Shown: positions 9,354 to 18,995 of the stretch, one piece after another
Layout: the number at the start of each line of letters is the position of its first letter
Position numbering within the stretch: position 1 is the stretch's first letter
NCBI GenBank assembly: GCA_024195585.1
Contig: SWBL01000567.1
Coordinates: 1 to 19,938 of the forward strand
Length of the DNA stretch: 19,938 nucleotides
Direction: 5' to 3'
Source of the DNA: Aureobasidium sp. EXF-3400
Taxonomy: Eukaryota > Ascomycota > Dothideomycetes > Dothideales > Saccotheciaceae
Made by a program: the position numbers and the translations under genes
Notes under the pieces: generated by a model
The model's input: only the letters and a program-made list of their open reading frames with translations
Databases searched by the model: none
Told to the model about the DNA's origin: nothing

Positions 9354-10277
9354 TTACTTCTTAGCAGGAGTCTGGCCAGGAATGACGACCTCCTTGAAGG
9401 GATACTTCAGCTCATCATCCTTTCTCATAAAGTGCTTTCTCCTCTTCTTTGTCATGACGTGCTCGACAATAATCTCCTTGCCCATCTCTTTCATGTATCT
9501 TCTAATGAATCGCGGGTCCCAGAGTTCGGAGGCGATACCCAAGTCCTTACAGCAGCGCATGAGAGCATTTGACTTGCAACCCTCGGTCGCGGTAGGAATG
9601 CCGTCGGGATCAAAGTACTGTTGCTCGCCGCGAGCTATCGAGACAAGTCTAGCAACAAGATGTTAGCAAGATGCGACAATCCTGATAGCAACGTCAAAAA
9701 CTCACTGTCCTCCAGCAACCAGAGCGTATTCTCTTGTAACCAGCTTGCCAGTGACGATAGTCTCGCCACGGGGCACAAGACCCCAACCACCAGGACCAAA
9801 AGCCTTGTTCAAAATCCTTCTGTACTTAATCTCGGGTAGGTAGATGATTCCGTCGGGCTTGATCTCAATGTCGTCAAAGGGAATTTCTTGTGTCAAAATG
9901 GCGGCAGCCTCAGCGCTGAAGGGTGTGGAAGAAATGCCGTGGAATGAGCGGCTCCAGTCGACTTGCTTCTCGCCTTCGTCGAGGGTAGGTGGGGGGTCAC
10001 TCAGGCCTTCGGTGAGCGAACGCATAGGCTCGCTTGGTGCGGCAGGAGCTGGAGCGGCAGGCTTGGGTGTATATGATGACTGAGCTGCAGAGGCGCGAGG
10101 AGCAGCAGTGTTTGGTGCGGTAGGGGTGGCTCCATCGTAGCGGCGAGTGTGCGAATTGAAGCTTCTGTAGGTTGATGGCGCAAGATGCGATGAGCGTGTG
10201 CGGATAATGTTGCGCTGCGATGACCTGACGGCCGACTCGAGGCCTGTTACGACCTCACGAACGAGTGTGGTGCGCAT
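9354..10277 (-). CDS. MGM101: Mitochondrial genome maintenance protein MGM101
   Basis: Mitochondrial nucleoid protein related to Rad52-type single-strand annealing proteins, needed for mtDNA recombination and maintenance. Exon 1 is 10277 to 9706, intron 9705-9649 (57 bp, GTGAGT donor, GCTAAC branch site), exon 2 is 9648 to 9354. The product has 288 residues. I start at ATG 10277; the in-frame codon at 10289 is TTG and not used. The first 50 residues are Arg/Ser-rich with few acids, as expected of a mitochondrial presequence. A low-complexity Ala/Pro region follows (about 55-90). The conserved DNA-binding core runs from about 107 to the end, with [31 protein letters not shown], and across the splice site [19 protein letters not shown] then [18 protein letters not shown]. 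The C terminus is basic ([11 protein letters not shown]). It is tandem with and downstream of COA4. Confidence 0.96.
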
Positions 10278-10619
10278 CTTGAAATGCAATGTTTGTTGCG
10301 CGTGAAGATTCCAGGTGGAAGATGGTCAAGCAAATATGGCGTGGCGAGGCAACCAAGTGGAAGCTGTTTTCGTCACTGAAACCACCATGGTACTTACCGT
10401 CGATAATATGGTTCATCTACACTATGGGTGAATCAACAACACTGGCACAAGTAATGAACAAGAGCTGACGATGATGGCAATAGTATATAGTACAATTGTA
10501 GTGTATTAGTCAAGAAGGTCCATGGATGGCAGTTGCGTCTCCATCATGCTCCGAGCCACCAAGCTCATGCAATGCAGACAACAGCTTGAGCCGACAATTC
10601 GACCAACTTTTGAAGTTGT
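10278..10619. other. Intergenic region COA4 to MGM101 (tandem)
   Basis: These 342 bp hold the COA4 3' UTR and the MGM101 promoter and leader, both on the minus strand. An AT-rich patch lies at about 10480-10515. A strong minus-strand donor (GTAAGT, starting at 10397) and an AAG directly before the MGM101 ATG suggest a 120 bp leader intron (10397-10278), treated as a finding. Confidence 0.5.
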
Positions 10620-11078
10620 TCAAACATTCTTCTGATCGGTTCTACGGTCATTGCCTTGCTTCTTCCAGCATTGCTTGAACTCTTCCATCTGTCAAGAGTG
10701 GTCAGTATTTGCTTGCGAAACAAGAGATCCGAGAACCGAAGCCCAAACTCCGAGACTTCTCAAACCCGAGGCCGGCTGCTCGCTCCAACTCACCTCGATC
10801 TTGCACTGTCTCCAATCTTTCTTTTCGAAGAAGCAGTCGTTCAGGCGTGTGTTCTCGACTGTTGTTCGTGTCAGTCTTGTTTTCTTGCCTTCAGAAACAC
10901 ACTCAATTGCTTACCAGAGCAGCCGGTGCTGAAGATACGCTTGTCCCTGCAGGCGTTTGTTGAGCATCTCGAGTCAGACCAGCGAGTCTAGCAAGAACCG
11001 AACATACCAATCATCTGGCTCATCGTCATCCACAACTGCACTTGCAGTGTTTTGCTTGGGATCTCTTTCTGCCGCCAT
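10620..11078 (-). CDS. COA4: Twin-CX9C cytochrome c oxidase assembly factor COA4 (CMC3)
   Basis: Small intermembrane-space protein of the coiled-coil-helix family, needed for complex IV assembly. It was found by hand-splicing four exons: 11078-11008, 10946-10915, 10858-10794 and 10688-10620. Introns are 61, 56 and 105 bp with GTATGT, GTAAGC and GTGAGT donors, CTGAC branch sites and CAG acceptors. The frame closes exactly: 237 nt, 78 residues plus TGA. Four cysteines at 33, 43, 53 and 63 give three consecutive C-x9-C steps. DWRQC at 49-53 and EEFKQC at 58-63 match the COA4 pattern seen in CHCHD8/COA4, including the 9-residue middle loop. Import is expected through the Mia40 relay, with two disulfides. 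There is no presequence, as usual for this family. The start is ATG 11078 with A at -3. It is divergent from BPL1 with only 110 bp between starts. Confidence 0.9.
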
Positions 11079-11188
11079 ACTTTCAATTTCTGTCGAGTGT
11101 TGAAAGGAACAAGAAGTGCTGGTCATCCAAGAACAAACGAGGATTCTCGGCCATTTACGAATCGAGTAATTGCCACAAAAACACCATC
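11079..11188. promoter_or_regulatory. Compact bidirectional promoter COA4 / BPL1
   Basis: Only 110 bp separate the COA4 start (minus) and the BPL1 start (plus), so both leaders and core promoters are shared or overlap into the opposite gene. No TATA box is evident and there is no ATG on the BPL1 side before its start codon. Confidence 0.6.
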
Positions 11189-13413
11189 ATGGCTGACAAA
11201 AGAGTTAATGTGCTCGTCTACTCGGGTATGCATGTTTAAATCATCTTTCGAAGTCTTGCAATTTGCTGATGTTTGGGTTTAGGCAATGGCTCTACTGTCG
11301 AATCTGTTCGTCACTGTCTCTGGTCTTTGCGCCGGCTTCTCGGTCCAAACTATGCTGTCATACCCATCACTGGAGAGTCTGTTCTCAAGGAGCCATGGAC
11401 TGCATCCTGTGCTCTGTTTGTTATGCCTGGCGGAGCAGATGTTGGCTACTGTCGCACTCTGAACGGCGAAGGCAATCGTAAAATCTCCGCCTATGTCAAC
11501 AAGGGAGGTGCCTATCTTGGTCTCTGTGCTGGTGGTTACTACGCATGCAAGCGCTGCGAGTTTGAAGCTGGTAAGAAGGGAATGGAGGTATGTGGTGATA
11601 GAGAACTTGGTTTCTATCCCGGCACTTGCAGAGGTCTTGCTTTCCCTGGCTTCGTCTACCACAGCGAAGCTGGTGCTAGGGCAGCTGAGTTGAGTGTGAA
11701 CAAGCAAGCCTTAACCACTGTCGGTGGGGCTGTGCCTGAAACCTTCCGCTCGTACTACAATGGTGGTGGTGTCTTTGTCGATGCTGAAAAGTATAAGGAT
11801 CAAGGTGTGCAGGTGCTTGCAAGCTACACCGAGCGTCTGCACGTCGATTCTGGTGAAGGCACTGCTGCCGTGGTATACCGCAAGGTAGGCGAAGGCTCTG
11901 TCATCTTGACTGGCCCTCATCCTGAGTAAGTTCGATGCTAGAAATGACGAACAATGAGTTGACCCACCACAGGTTCGCTGCAGTCAATCTGACCAAGGGC
12001 AGTGACAATCCTGCCTACCCAAGGATTGTCGAGGCTCTTGCTGCAGACAACAAGCAACGTGTCGATTTCATGAAGGCATGTCTGGCCAAGCTCGGCTTGA
12101 GCCCTAGCCAGGATGATCAAGGTGTACCTTCGTTGTCTCGCCTGCATCTGTCGACCCTTGAAGCCTCGGAAGTTTCGAAAATCGCCTCGTCATGGTCTGA
12201 CATTGTCGAAGAAGTCGACGGTAAGCATCTGATCAAAGGTGAAAATGACACTTTCAGCGTCGAGAAGCAGAGCGGACCATGGAAACCCGAAGACTCTAGC
12301 ACTCTCAGTCTACAAAAAGTCGCCGATGCTCTGCCTGCTGTAGTAAAAGACGTTCTTCCCGCTGCTATAAGCGACCCATCATCCACCACAAGCACCGAGC
12401 AAGAAAATGCCGAACAAGACACCGGCATAGTCGACTACGACAAAATAACCAAAACCCTCCTTGTGCACGACACCTCCCTTCCCGACACAAAGCAAACCCC
12501 CTACTTCAACCACCACGCCTACTTTGCAAACCTCCACGCCTACAAATCCAAACACCACCACAACACCTCCGAAAGCTTTGGAAACGTGCTGCTGTACGGC
12601 GAAGTCGTAACCTCTACAAACACCCTGCTCGAAAAGAACCCAAAGCTGCTTGACAAGTTGCCTATTGGCACTACAGCAACAGCAACAACTCAAGTGGCTG
12701 GTAGAGGCAGAGGCAACAATGTGTGGGTGTCTCCTCCTGGCTCTTTGATGTTCAGTACTGTACTCAGACACCCAATGAGTCTCTCCTCCACCGCTCCTGT
12801 AGTGTTTATCCAATACCTCTGCGCTCTGGCCATTGTCAGCGGTATCCACACCTACGACCGCGGTTACTCTTCCTTGCCTGTAAAGCTCAAATGGCCCAAT
12901 GACATCTACGCCCTCGACCCTTCCAAAGGCCGCAACGCCTCTCCCTCCGACCCCAAAAACTACGTCAAAATCGGCGGAATCCTGGTAAACAGTTCCTACT
13001 CAGGCGGCGACTACACACTCATCTGCGGTGTCGGTATAAACGTCTCCAACACAGCTCCAACAACATCTCTAAACGCTTTATGCACTGCCGCCAAGTTACC
13101 TCCCATGCAAGGGGAAAAACTTCTCGCGTCCATACTTGTCAATTTCGAAAGTTTGTATTTGAGGTTTTGTCATGGTGGGTTTACGCCGCTGTTGGATGTT
13201 TATTATAGGCATTGGTTGCACAGCGAGCAGATTGTTACGCTGGAGCAGGAGGGAGGTGCTAAGGCTAGGATCAAGGGTATTACTAGCGATTGGGGACTCT
13301 TGGTTGCGGAGGAGTTGGGTTGGGAAGATAGACCTACGGGACGTAAGTGGGAGTTGCAGAGTGATAGCAACAGTTTCGATTTCTTTAGAGGTTTGTTGAA
13401 GAGGAAGACTTGA
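11189..13413 (+). CDS. BPL1: Biotin--[acetyl-CoA carboxylase] protein ligase
   Basis: Makes biotinyl-5'-AMP and transfers biotin to the lysine of acetyl-CoA carboxylase, pyruvate carboxylase and other carboxylases. Exons are 11189-11225, 11283-11925 and 11973-13413; introns are 57 bp (GTATGC) and 47 bp (GTAAGT). The product has 706 residues, normal for fungal enzymes. The first part (about 5-260) is the class I glutamine-amidotransferase-like BPL_N domain, with GLCAGGYYAC and its nucleophile-like C94, and MPGGADVGY. A variable linker spans about 270-380. The catalytic BPL/LplA domain begins about 425: GRGRGNNVWVSPPGSL at 470-485 (biotin and AMP loop), KLKWPND at 531-537 and KIGGILVNS at about 559-567, followed by CGVGINVSN. 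The C-terminal BPL_C domain ends the protein. The start ATG gives MADKRVNVLVYSG, the expected first strand of the amidotransferase fold. Its 3' end faces SQS1. Confidence 0.97.
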
Positions 13414-13726
13414 GAGACGAGCGGGAGAGAAGAAAGAAAGAAGAGGATCAAGACTGAAAAGGGAAAGATGGTTCGTCAAATATGCTCCTGTACTTCTATG
13501 TATGCAATCCACTGATGCAGTGTCCGAAAAGCGTCTACGAAACCTGATGTGTTCTTCTCATGCTCCAGTGTTGGGGAAAATGGTAAAATCAATGTCGACG
13601 AACGCCCTATCATGATAATCATCTACCCATCACAACATCAGAAGTCCCATGCATACCATTCCCAAGACGCCGAAACATGACAAACAAAGCCCTGCAACGA
13701 CAACAGGTATCGAGACTGGCAGTCAT
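13414..13726. other. Convergent intergenic region BPL1 / SQS1
   Basis: These 313 bp between converging stop codons begin with a purine-rich run (about 13411-13470, mostly GA) in the BPL1 3' UTR. The rest is unremarkable, with no recognisable gene. Confidence 0.6.
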
Positions 13727-16110
13727 CTAGCCTAGACCAGCCTTGCCCGACTTGACAGTGGCCTGCACAGGAACAAGAAGACCGCCAGAGCCTTCCTTTC
13801 CGAGTGACATGCCAGCCGCCCAGCCCATCTTCTCCATGAGCTTTCTGCCAAAGTTGCTTGCTGGGATCTCAGATGCGTTGTGGCCGACGACATCGCCGTT
13901 GCGGTATGCAGCGGCACCACCGCCGCCACCTCCCATCTGTCTGGTTCTCCTGATCTCGCCAGCCATGGTGCTCTTGGGCTTCTTGGATGAGTTCTTGAGG
14001 TATCCTCTGCTGACAAAGCTCGAGACGCGGTGGAAGTGTTGTTCACTCCATTCGACAGTCCTCGATGTCTTGATAAGAACAGGCGCTCTGTTCTTGCCAC
14101 TTCCAACTGACTTCGACTTGAGGTTGAAGTGATTGGCAATCTCGTGAAGTACCTTGCGGTCGTTCTTCTGCATTGGTGGGAATGCCTTTGTCGTGTGGTC
14201 TTCTTGCTCCAAGAAGTCCTGAAGCTCGAACCTGACCTGAGCCATGGTGATACCCTCGGTGTAGCGTTGGTTCATATCAGGCTTGAACTTGTTCTTCTTA
14301 CCGAGCAAGCCCAATTGACGCAGCTCCTCACGCTCGGCCTTCTTGCTAGCCTTCTTTGAGCGATCATTAGCCCACTGGTTTTGTAGCTCCTCGACAAGAT
14401 CCGAGTCTGACAAGCCCAGCTCTTCCGGAAGTGGTCCAGATTTGCGGCCCTTGTTCTTCTTTCTGAGGCTAGGACGGTCGAAGTCCATAACATCGAAGCC
14501 GCCATATGCATCCTGTTCCAAGACATCTGCCATGAGAGTAGCGTCCGGGAAGTTGTCGCTCTTTCTGCCTCCCTTCTTCTTCTTGCCACTCTTTGGTTGC
14601 TTGAACGAGTAGTTTGCCAGACCTTCCCTGGCACCATCGACATCTCCGAAGCGGTCGTCGTAGAGCATGATATCATCTCCGTCAATGCCCAGCTCTTCTT
14701 GCTTCATGAACAAGAGGGCCAGCTCTTCATCTGTCATTGCCTGTGCGCGTCGCTCTCGGATATCAGCATCGTCCTCCCATGCCTCACGCTCTTCACGCGC
14801 TAGGCGTTCCTCAAGCTCAGAGCTGTCTTCACTGCCAGTATCATCATCCTCGTCGTCATCATCGTCCTCCTCTTCCTCAGAGCCAGACTCGTCTTCCCAT
14901 TCATCCTCCAGGCCGGTGACATCAACGTCGTCGGGGTCTTTCTCTTCCTCGTTCAGAAGGCCATCGAAAAACTCGTCGGTATCGTCGCCAGAGTCGCCAC
15001 CCAGACCACGGGCGCGAGTGGGCATGTCCTCTGCAGCGATGTTGTCGATGTAATCACGCAGCAACTCGTCCTCAAGATCCTGCTCAAGACGGAAGATGCG
15101 ATTCTGCTTTTTCCTATTCTTCTTCGACTTGCGCGATGCATGAACACCGCTGAGATCTTGGTCAAGGCGATCAGCGAACCCATTTGCCTCTTCCATTGAA
15201 GGCCAGTGTTCTGCAGGCTGTATCGGAGACTCTCTTGACTTTGACTTTTCTGACATCTCTTTCGCCCACTCTGGTGGGTTGTCCAGCGACTTGAGGAATT
15301 TCTCCAATTGAGGGTTGGCTTGAGGGGTGGGCTGAGCGACAGGCTTGGATGATGATTTGGAGGCAGGCTTTGATGCTGGCTTTTGAGCGACGGCGGGAGG
15401 ATCGTTTCTGATGGTTACGCCGCTGCGACCGCGGAAGACAACCTCGTCGCTTGACGACGATCTTGCAGGCGAAGGTGCGCGAGGGGCAGGAACAGATTTG
15501 GGACCCTTGAAGGCAAGCGACTCGTCTCCGGCAGTGTCGACAAAGAACATGGGAACGTCTTCGACTTGGGGTGGAGGCGAAGGTAGAGGCTGTTGGTGTG
15601 GCGCGGGCTGCTCGACAGGGATAGTGATTTCGGCGTGGGCATGGATGTGAACTGTTTCGTCAACGTCCATGTCGAGCTCATCGACAGCGTCTAACGATGA
15701 AATGGCGACAGAAGGTTGAGCGTTAATGTCCATCTGAGCCATTGCGTCTTCTGAGCCGCGCAAATCTCTGTCGTCCACATTCTTCTCGCTCTTCAAGACT
15801 GGGTTATCAACCTTAGGCTCATCTAGCGGAGCCATGGAGCCAGCGCTGACGAAGGAGATCTTGTGGTCTCGAAGCCGTGACTCCTTGGTCCATTCATGCT
15901 TCTCTGTGCTCTGCAATTCATCTCTCAAAGAGAAATAGGGCTTGGGGGTATTTGAGCCTAGAGTGAAGAGGTTCAGCTGACAGAGGTGGGCGTTGACGAA
16001 GTGAATGACTGACCAGTGTGGTTGTTGGATGAGTCGTCACGGAATGCGAAGGCGTTCTTGTTTCGTGGCGGGGTGTATTTTGCGGCCTTCTGTCTCAATT
16101 TCTTGCCCAT
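13727..16110 (-). CDS. SQS1: R3H and G-patch protein, SQS1-like Prp43 cofactor
   Basis: Probable nuclear/nucleolar G-patch activator of the DEAH helicase Prp43, acting in pre-ribosome maturation and linked to splicing in yeast. Exon 1 is 16110-16014, the intron 16013-15958 (56 bp, GTCAGT donor, GCTGAAC branch region), exon 2 15957-13727; the product has 775 residues. The N terminus MGKKLRQKAAKYTPPRNKN is basic. A Pro/Ser-rich region follows (about 145-250), then a very acidic Asp/Glu segment (about 354-430). The R3H domain lies at about 628-690, with R633 and H637 forming the R-x3-H motif. A Gly run precedes the G-patch at about 733-775, with FGRKLMEKMGW and LGKEGSGGL, ending at the stop codon. 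Domain order and length fit Sqs1; the low-complexity middle means orthology rests on the ends. It is divergent from ATG4. Confidence 0.9.
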
Positions 16111-16323
16111 TTTGAAATAATAATCGAACAGAAAAGGACAGGTGGAGAGATACGAAGTGTCGAGCGACAGGAACGAACAATGCACAAAGGCGGAAGGTGT
16201 GGTAGACAGAAGTGAGGATGTTCCTGAGAAGGAGGGGAGGCGAAAGTGGAAAGCGTCGGTGGAGCGTTCAAAGGACCCGCATCAGAAGCATCAGCATCAT
16301 CGCTCCCATCGTTTTCAGGGTCC

Positions 16324-16367
16324 GTGAGTGCCTGAACTTAAACACCGCCACTAACTCCGAACCCCAG
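16324..16367 (+). other. Candidate 5' UTR intron of ATG4
   Basis: Donor GTGAGT at 16324-16329, branch-like CTAAC at 16351-16355 and acceptor CAG ending at 16367 give a 44 bp intron. This is close in size to the 47 bp intron of BPL1 and uses the same signals as the coding introns here. It lies 86 bp before the ATG4 start codon. No transcript evidence is available. Confidence 0.45.
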
Positions 16368-16438
16368 CCCGTCACGCAGCCATCACGGTCTTGGTCAAAC
16401 GACGACGACATCCACTTGTTTGCTGCCGTGCTTATCTC

Positions 16439-16444
16439 ATGTAG
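16439..16444 (+). promoter_or_regulatory. AUG-stop (minimal uORF) before ATG4
   Basis: The sequence ATGTAG places a start codon directly followed by a stop codon, with only 8 bases between it and the ATG4 start at 16453. Its context is weak (C at -3). Start-stop elements are known to stall or divert scanning ribosomes in other eukaryotes; here the effect is inferred only. Confidence 0.35.
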
Positions 16445-16452
16445 ATACTGCC

Positions 16453-17866
16453 ATGAACAGCGACAACCTTGTCCGCTTCGCCGGACATCTCTACCGATAC
16501 ATCAGAGACCCTATGCCTACCAATACGCACAACGACGACATCTGGTGCCTGGGCCAAAGATACGACTCACACCCTGAAGCCAACCCACCCGAGTCCACCC
16601 AACCTGACTCTTCTCTACCCTCAGCACCTCCTGCGGCATCTGCGACCGAAAGCATACCCTCCGACTCGGCCACGGTGCCCCAGAAAGAAGATGAGTTTGA
16701 AACCATCCAAGCCCAGGAAGCTACCAACGATAACGCCTGGCCACCTGCCTTTCTTGACGACCTGGAGTCTCGCATCTGGCTGACCTACCGCTCCAACTTC
16801 TCCCAAATCGCAAAGTCTACCAACCCTGATGCTTCGTCCTCCCTATCTTTCAGAACTCGCCTCATGCAGTTGGGTAATCAGGGAGGCTTCACAAGCGACA
16901 CTGGCTGGGGTTGCATGATTCGAAGTGCTCAAAGTCTGCTGGCAAACACGTTACAGATACTTGATCTGGGAAGAGACTGGCGCAAGGGGGAACAGACTGA
17001 TGCTGAGCGAAGACTACTGGCTCTATTCGCAGATGATCCTTCTGCCCCCTTCTCCATACACCGCTTCGTTGAACATGGTAGCAAGGCCTGTGGCAAGCAT
17101 CCTGGGGAGTGGTTCGGTCCATCAGCAGCAGCTCGGTGTATCAAGTATGCCATCTTGTTCCGCTGTCTCCAAAACATCTTAGCTAACCATCTACAGAGCC
17201 TTAGTAGATTCACATCCTTCTTCTGGGTTGCGAGTCTACATTCGCCCTGATGACTCGAGCGTGTATGAAGACAGCCTTATGAGCATCGCTCGTGCTTCCG
17301 ATGGCTCCTTCCAGCCGACTCTGATCTTGTTGGGTACAATGTTAGGCATCCGTGGTGTGACTCTCTCCTACAGAGAAGCTATCAAGGCTGCTCTGCGTCT
17401 TCTACAGAGTGTCGGAATCGCTGGGTATGATTATAATCTGTGCTGATTCACCTTTAATTATCGACTGACCTTGATTCACAGTGGCCGACCGTCTTCCTCG
17501 CACTACTTTATCGGCACTCAAGCCGATCACCTCTTCTACCTTGATCCACATACCACGCGTCCTCTGCTACCTGCTTCTCCTTCCGAAGTTGACATTGCGT
17601 CCTGTCACACACGTCGCTTGCGTTTGATACCACTAGAGGAGATGGACCCTTCCATGCTCCTAGGCTTCCTAATCCGCAACGAGGAAGATTGGACCAACTG
17701 GAAAGCCGCTATTGAAGCCACACCACCTACTGGTACGAAGAGCATCATACATGTCTATAAGGAAGAGCTCTCTCTTTCAGGCGATACTACCGAGGCCGAC
17801 TATGAACGTGCCGTTGCCGAAGTACAGAGTTGTGACGAAGACGAGGAAGACGACGCCATTATCTGA
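16453..17866 (+). CDS. ATG4: Cysteine protease ATG4 (Atg8 processing and delipidation)
   Basis: Cleaves the C terminus of Atg8 to expose glycine for lipidation and later frees Atg8 from phosphatidylethanolamine. Exons are 16453-17144, 17197-17424 and 17482-17866; introns are 52 bp (GTATGC, CTAAC) and 57 bp (GTATGA, CTGAC). The product has 434 residues. The C54 peptidase triad is intact: C154 in [19 protein letters not shown], and D328 and H330 in [19 protein letters not shown] (307-316), recreated exactly by splicing, is a family signature. The start at 16453 gives MNSDNLVRF and then [10 protein letters not shown], matching fungal homologues. An acidic-flanked EFETI (F82, I85) could be an Atg8-interacting motif. 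The C terminus is very acidic (about 424-431). It is divergent from SQS1. Confidence 0.97.
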
Positions 17867-18059
17867 TGACTGCATACTGCTACGACGATTCCGATGGCGT
17901 TTCTTTGGGCGGTCATGATTCCTTTTGTTTTTCCTGCCTTCTCTTTCGAGTTTTCCATCTTGTCTTGGAGTACTGGGTAAGGGTTGATTGCTTCTTTCAG
18001 TCGAGGCTCTCTTTTGCGCGCCCGGCGCGACGCGATACCGTATGCATTCATGTGCTCGA

Positions 18060-18073
18060 CCTACTCGAGTAGG
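18060..18073. repeat. 14 bp perfect palindrome
   Basis: CCTACTCGAGTAGG reads the same on both strands, centred on an XhoI-type CTCGAG, about 195 bp downstream of the ATG4 stop and just after a GC-rich patch. It could be a dimer-binding site or chance. Confidence 0.5.
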
Positions 18074-18857
18074 CGCTCATGGGACGTTTTTCAAGGTGGG
18101 TCTGTTGATTTTCTATAGCAACAAGCAGAATATACCAATTTGTCGATTTTCGTCTTTTTCTTTCTCGGGTGGTTGGTGGTGATGTTTCAAGTTCATGTTT
18201 CGAGGTGGCTGGGAGGCAGGACTATCGGCGAGAGTCGGCTTTGCGTTTAGAGACAGGGTTGTATCCCATACAAGCATGTTTTGGGTCGACAACGATGCGA
18301 CGGCCGCACCATTGACTATTTTCTTCTTTTGAGTGCTCTATCACATGTTCTGTATGGTCTGTATGATGCCGAGCTAAACTTTGAAGCGATATCGAGCTTG
18401 TTCGATCTAGTAATCTCGAATATGTGTTTTCTGATATGCTTCATCATGAACATGCACTCAGTCAAGTACAAAACATAGACAGAAGTGAAGATGAACAAGC
18501 ACCTTATACAGCAACACCAATATATCATACACAGAGGATCAGATCACAAGGGCAGCCGAAGCACAGTGCCATGACCTTTTCCAAACAATATTAAGAGGTA
18601 TACAGCATAGTTGCTGGTACACGACATGGTCGAAGACAAAGACAGGGTGACACTCTTCAACCAAATTGACTTGTAGTCACTGTTCAACTCCAACACTAGA
18701 CATCAACGCTCCAAACAACCATTATATCCATCTACACATCCCAGTCGTTAATAACAGACACTACTTTCAGCTCATACACTACATCGTACCAGTTTACCCA
18801 CAAGGATACAGCAGAAGAAACATTTTCACATCTCGATCAAATGCTCTCTCCGTTGCC

Positions 18858-18995
18858 ATGCCAGATCCAAGACCGCAGAGCTCGAGCTCGGACTCTGAGG
18901 AGAAGAGCTCTCCTGTCCCTTTGCGAACAGAAGAGCATAAGCAACGGACCACCGTGACAGTTTCGCGTTTCCTCTGGCACTCACATCGAGCATAA
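18858..18995 (+). CDS. Doubtful small ORF, 45 codons
   Basis: An ATG at 18858 opens a frame of 45 codons ending in TAA, beginning MPDPRPQSSSSDSEEKSS. The product is hydrophilic and Ser/Glu-rich at the start, with no recognisable family, signal peptide or membrane segment. In its favour, a C/A-rich stretch resembling a fungal leader precedes it and AT-rich sequence follows. Against it, another ATG at 18841 opens an overlapping 38-codon frame, and the length is within chance. Treated as a candidate only. Confidence 0.15.
   Translation: MPDPRPQSSSSDSEEKSSPVPLRTEEHKQRTTVTVSRFLWHSHRA

Larger units (their letters stand above)
16111..16452. promoter_or_regulatory. Divergent promoter and leaders, SQS1 / ATG4
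   Basis: These 342 bp separate the two start codons. The ATG4 side carries a candidate leader intron (16324-16367) and an ATGTAG element (16439-16444), listed separately. No classical TATA box was identified. Confidence 0.6.

Noticed and set aside
10278..10289. Upstream extension of MGM101 by four codons
   Set aside because: It would start at TTG. The first in-frame ATG is at 10277 and already gives a good mitochondrial presequence.
10651..10991. Plus-strand frames of up to 111 codons between MGM101 and BPL1
   Set aside because: They lie antisense to COA4 and its introns, start at doubtful codons and have no recognisable similarity.
12379..12849. 156-codon minus-strand frame rich in Cys, Gly and Val, opposite BPL1
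   Set aside because: It mirrors the A/C-rich codons of BPL1 exon 3. Its composition explains its openness and it has no family signature.
13096..13512. 138-codon minus-strand frame at the end of BPL1
   Set aside because: It overlaps conserved BPL coding sequence and has no recognisable product.
14828..14880. Simple repeat of TCA/TCG/TCC triplets on the plus strand
   Set aside because: It encodes the Asp/Glu-rich acidic region of SQS1 on the other strand, so it is protein composition and not an independent repeat.
16420..16452. Longer ATG4 N terminus starting before 16453
   Set aside because: The earlier in-frame start is not ATG, and the protein start at 16453 matches fungal ATG4 proteins.
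17145..17250. ATG4 reading through its first intron to a stop at 17250
   Set aside because: The segment has donor, CTAAC and acceptor signals, and splicing it restores the catalytic Asp and His. The read-through is intron, not a truncated gene.
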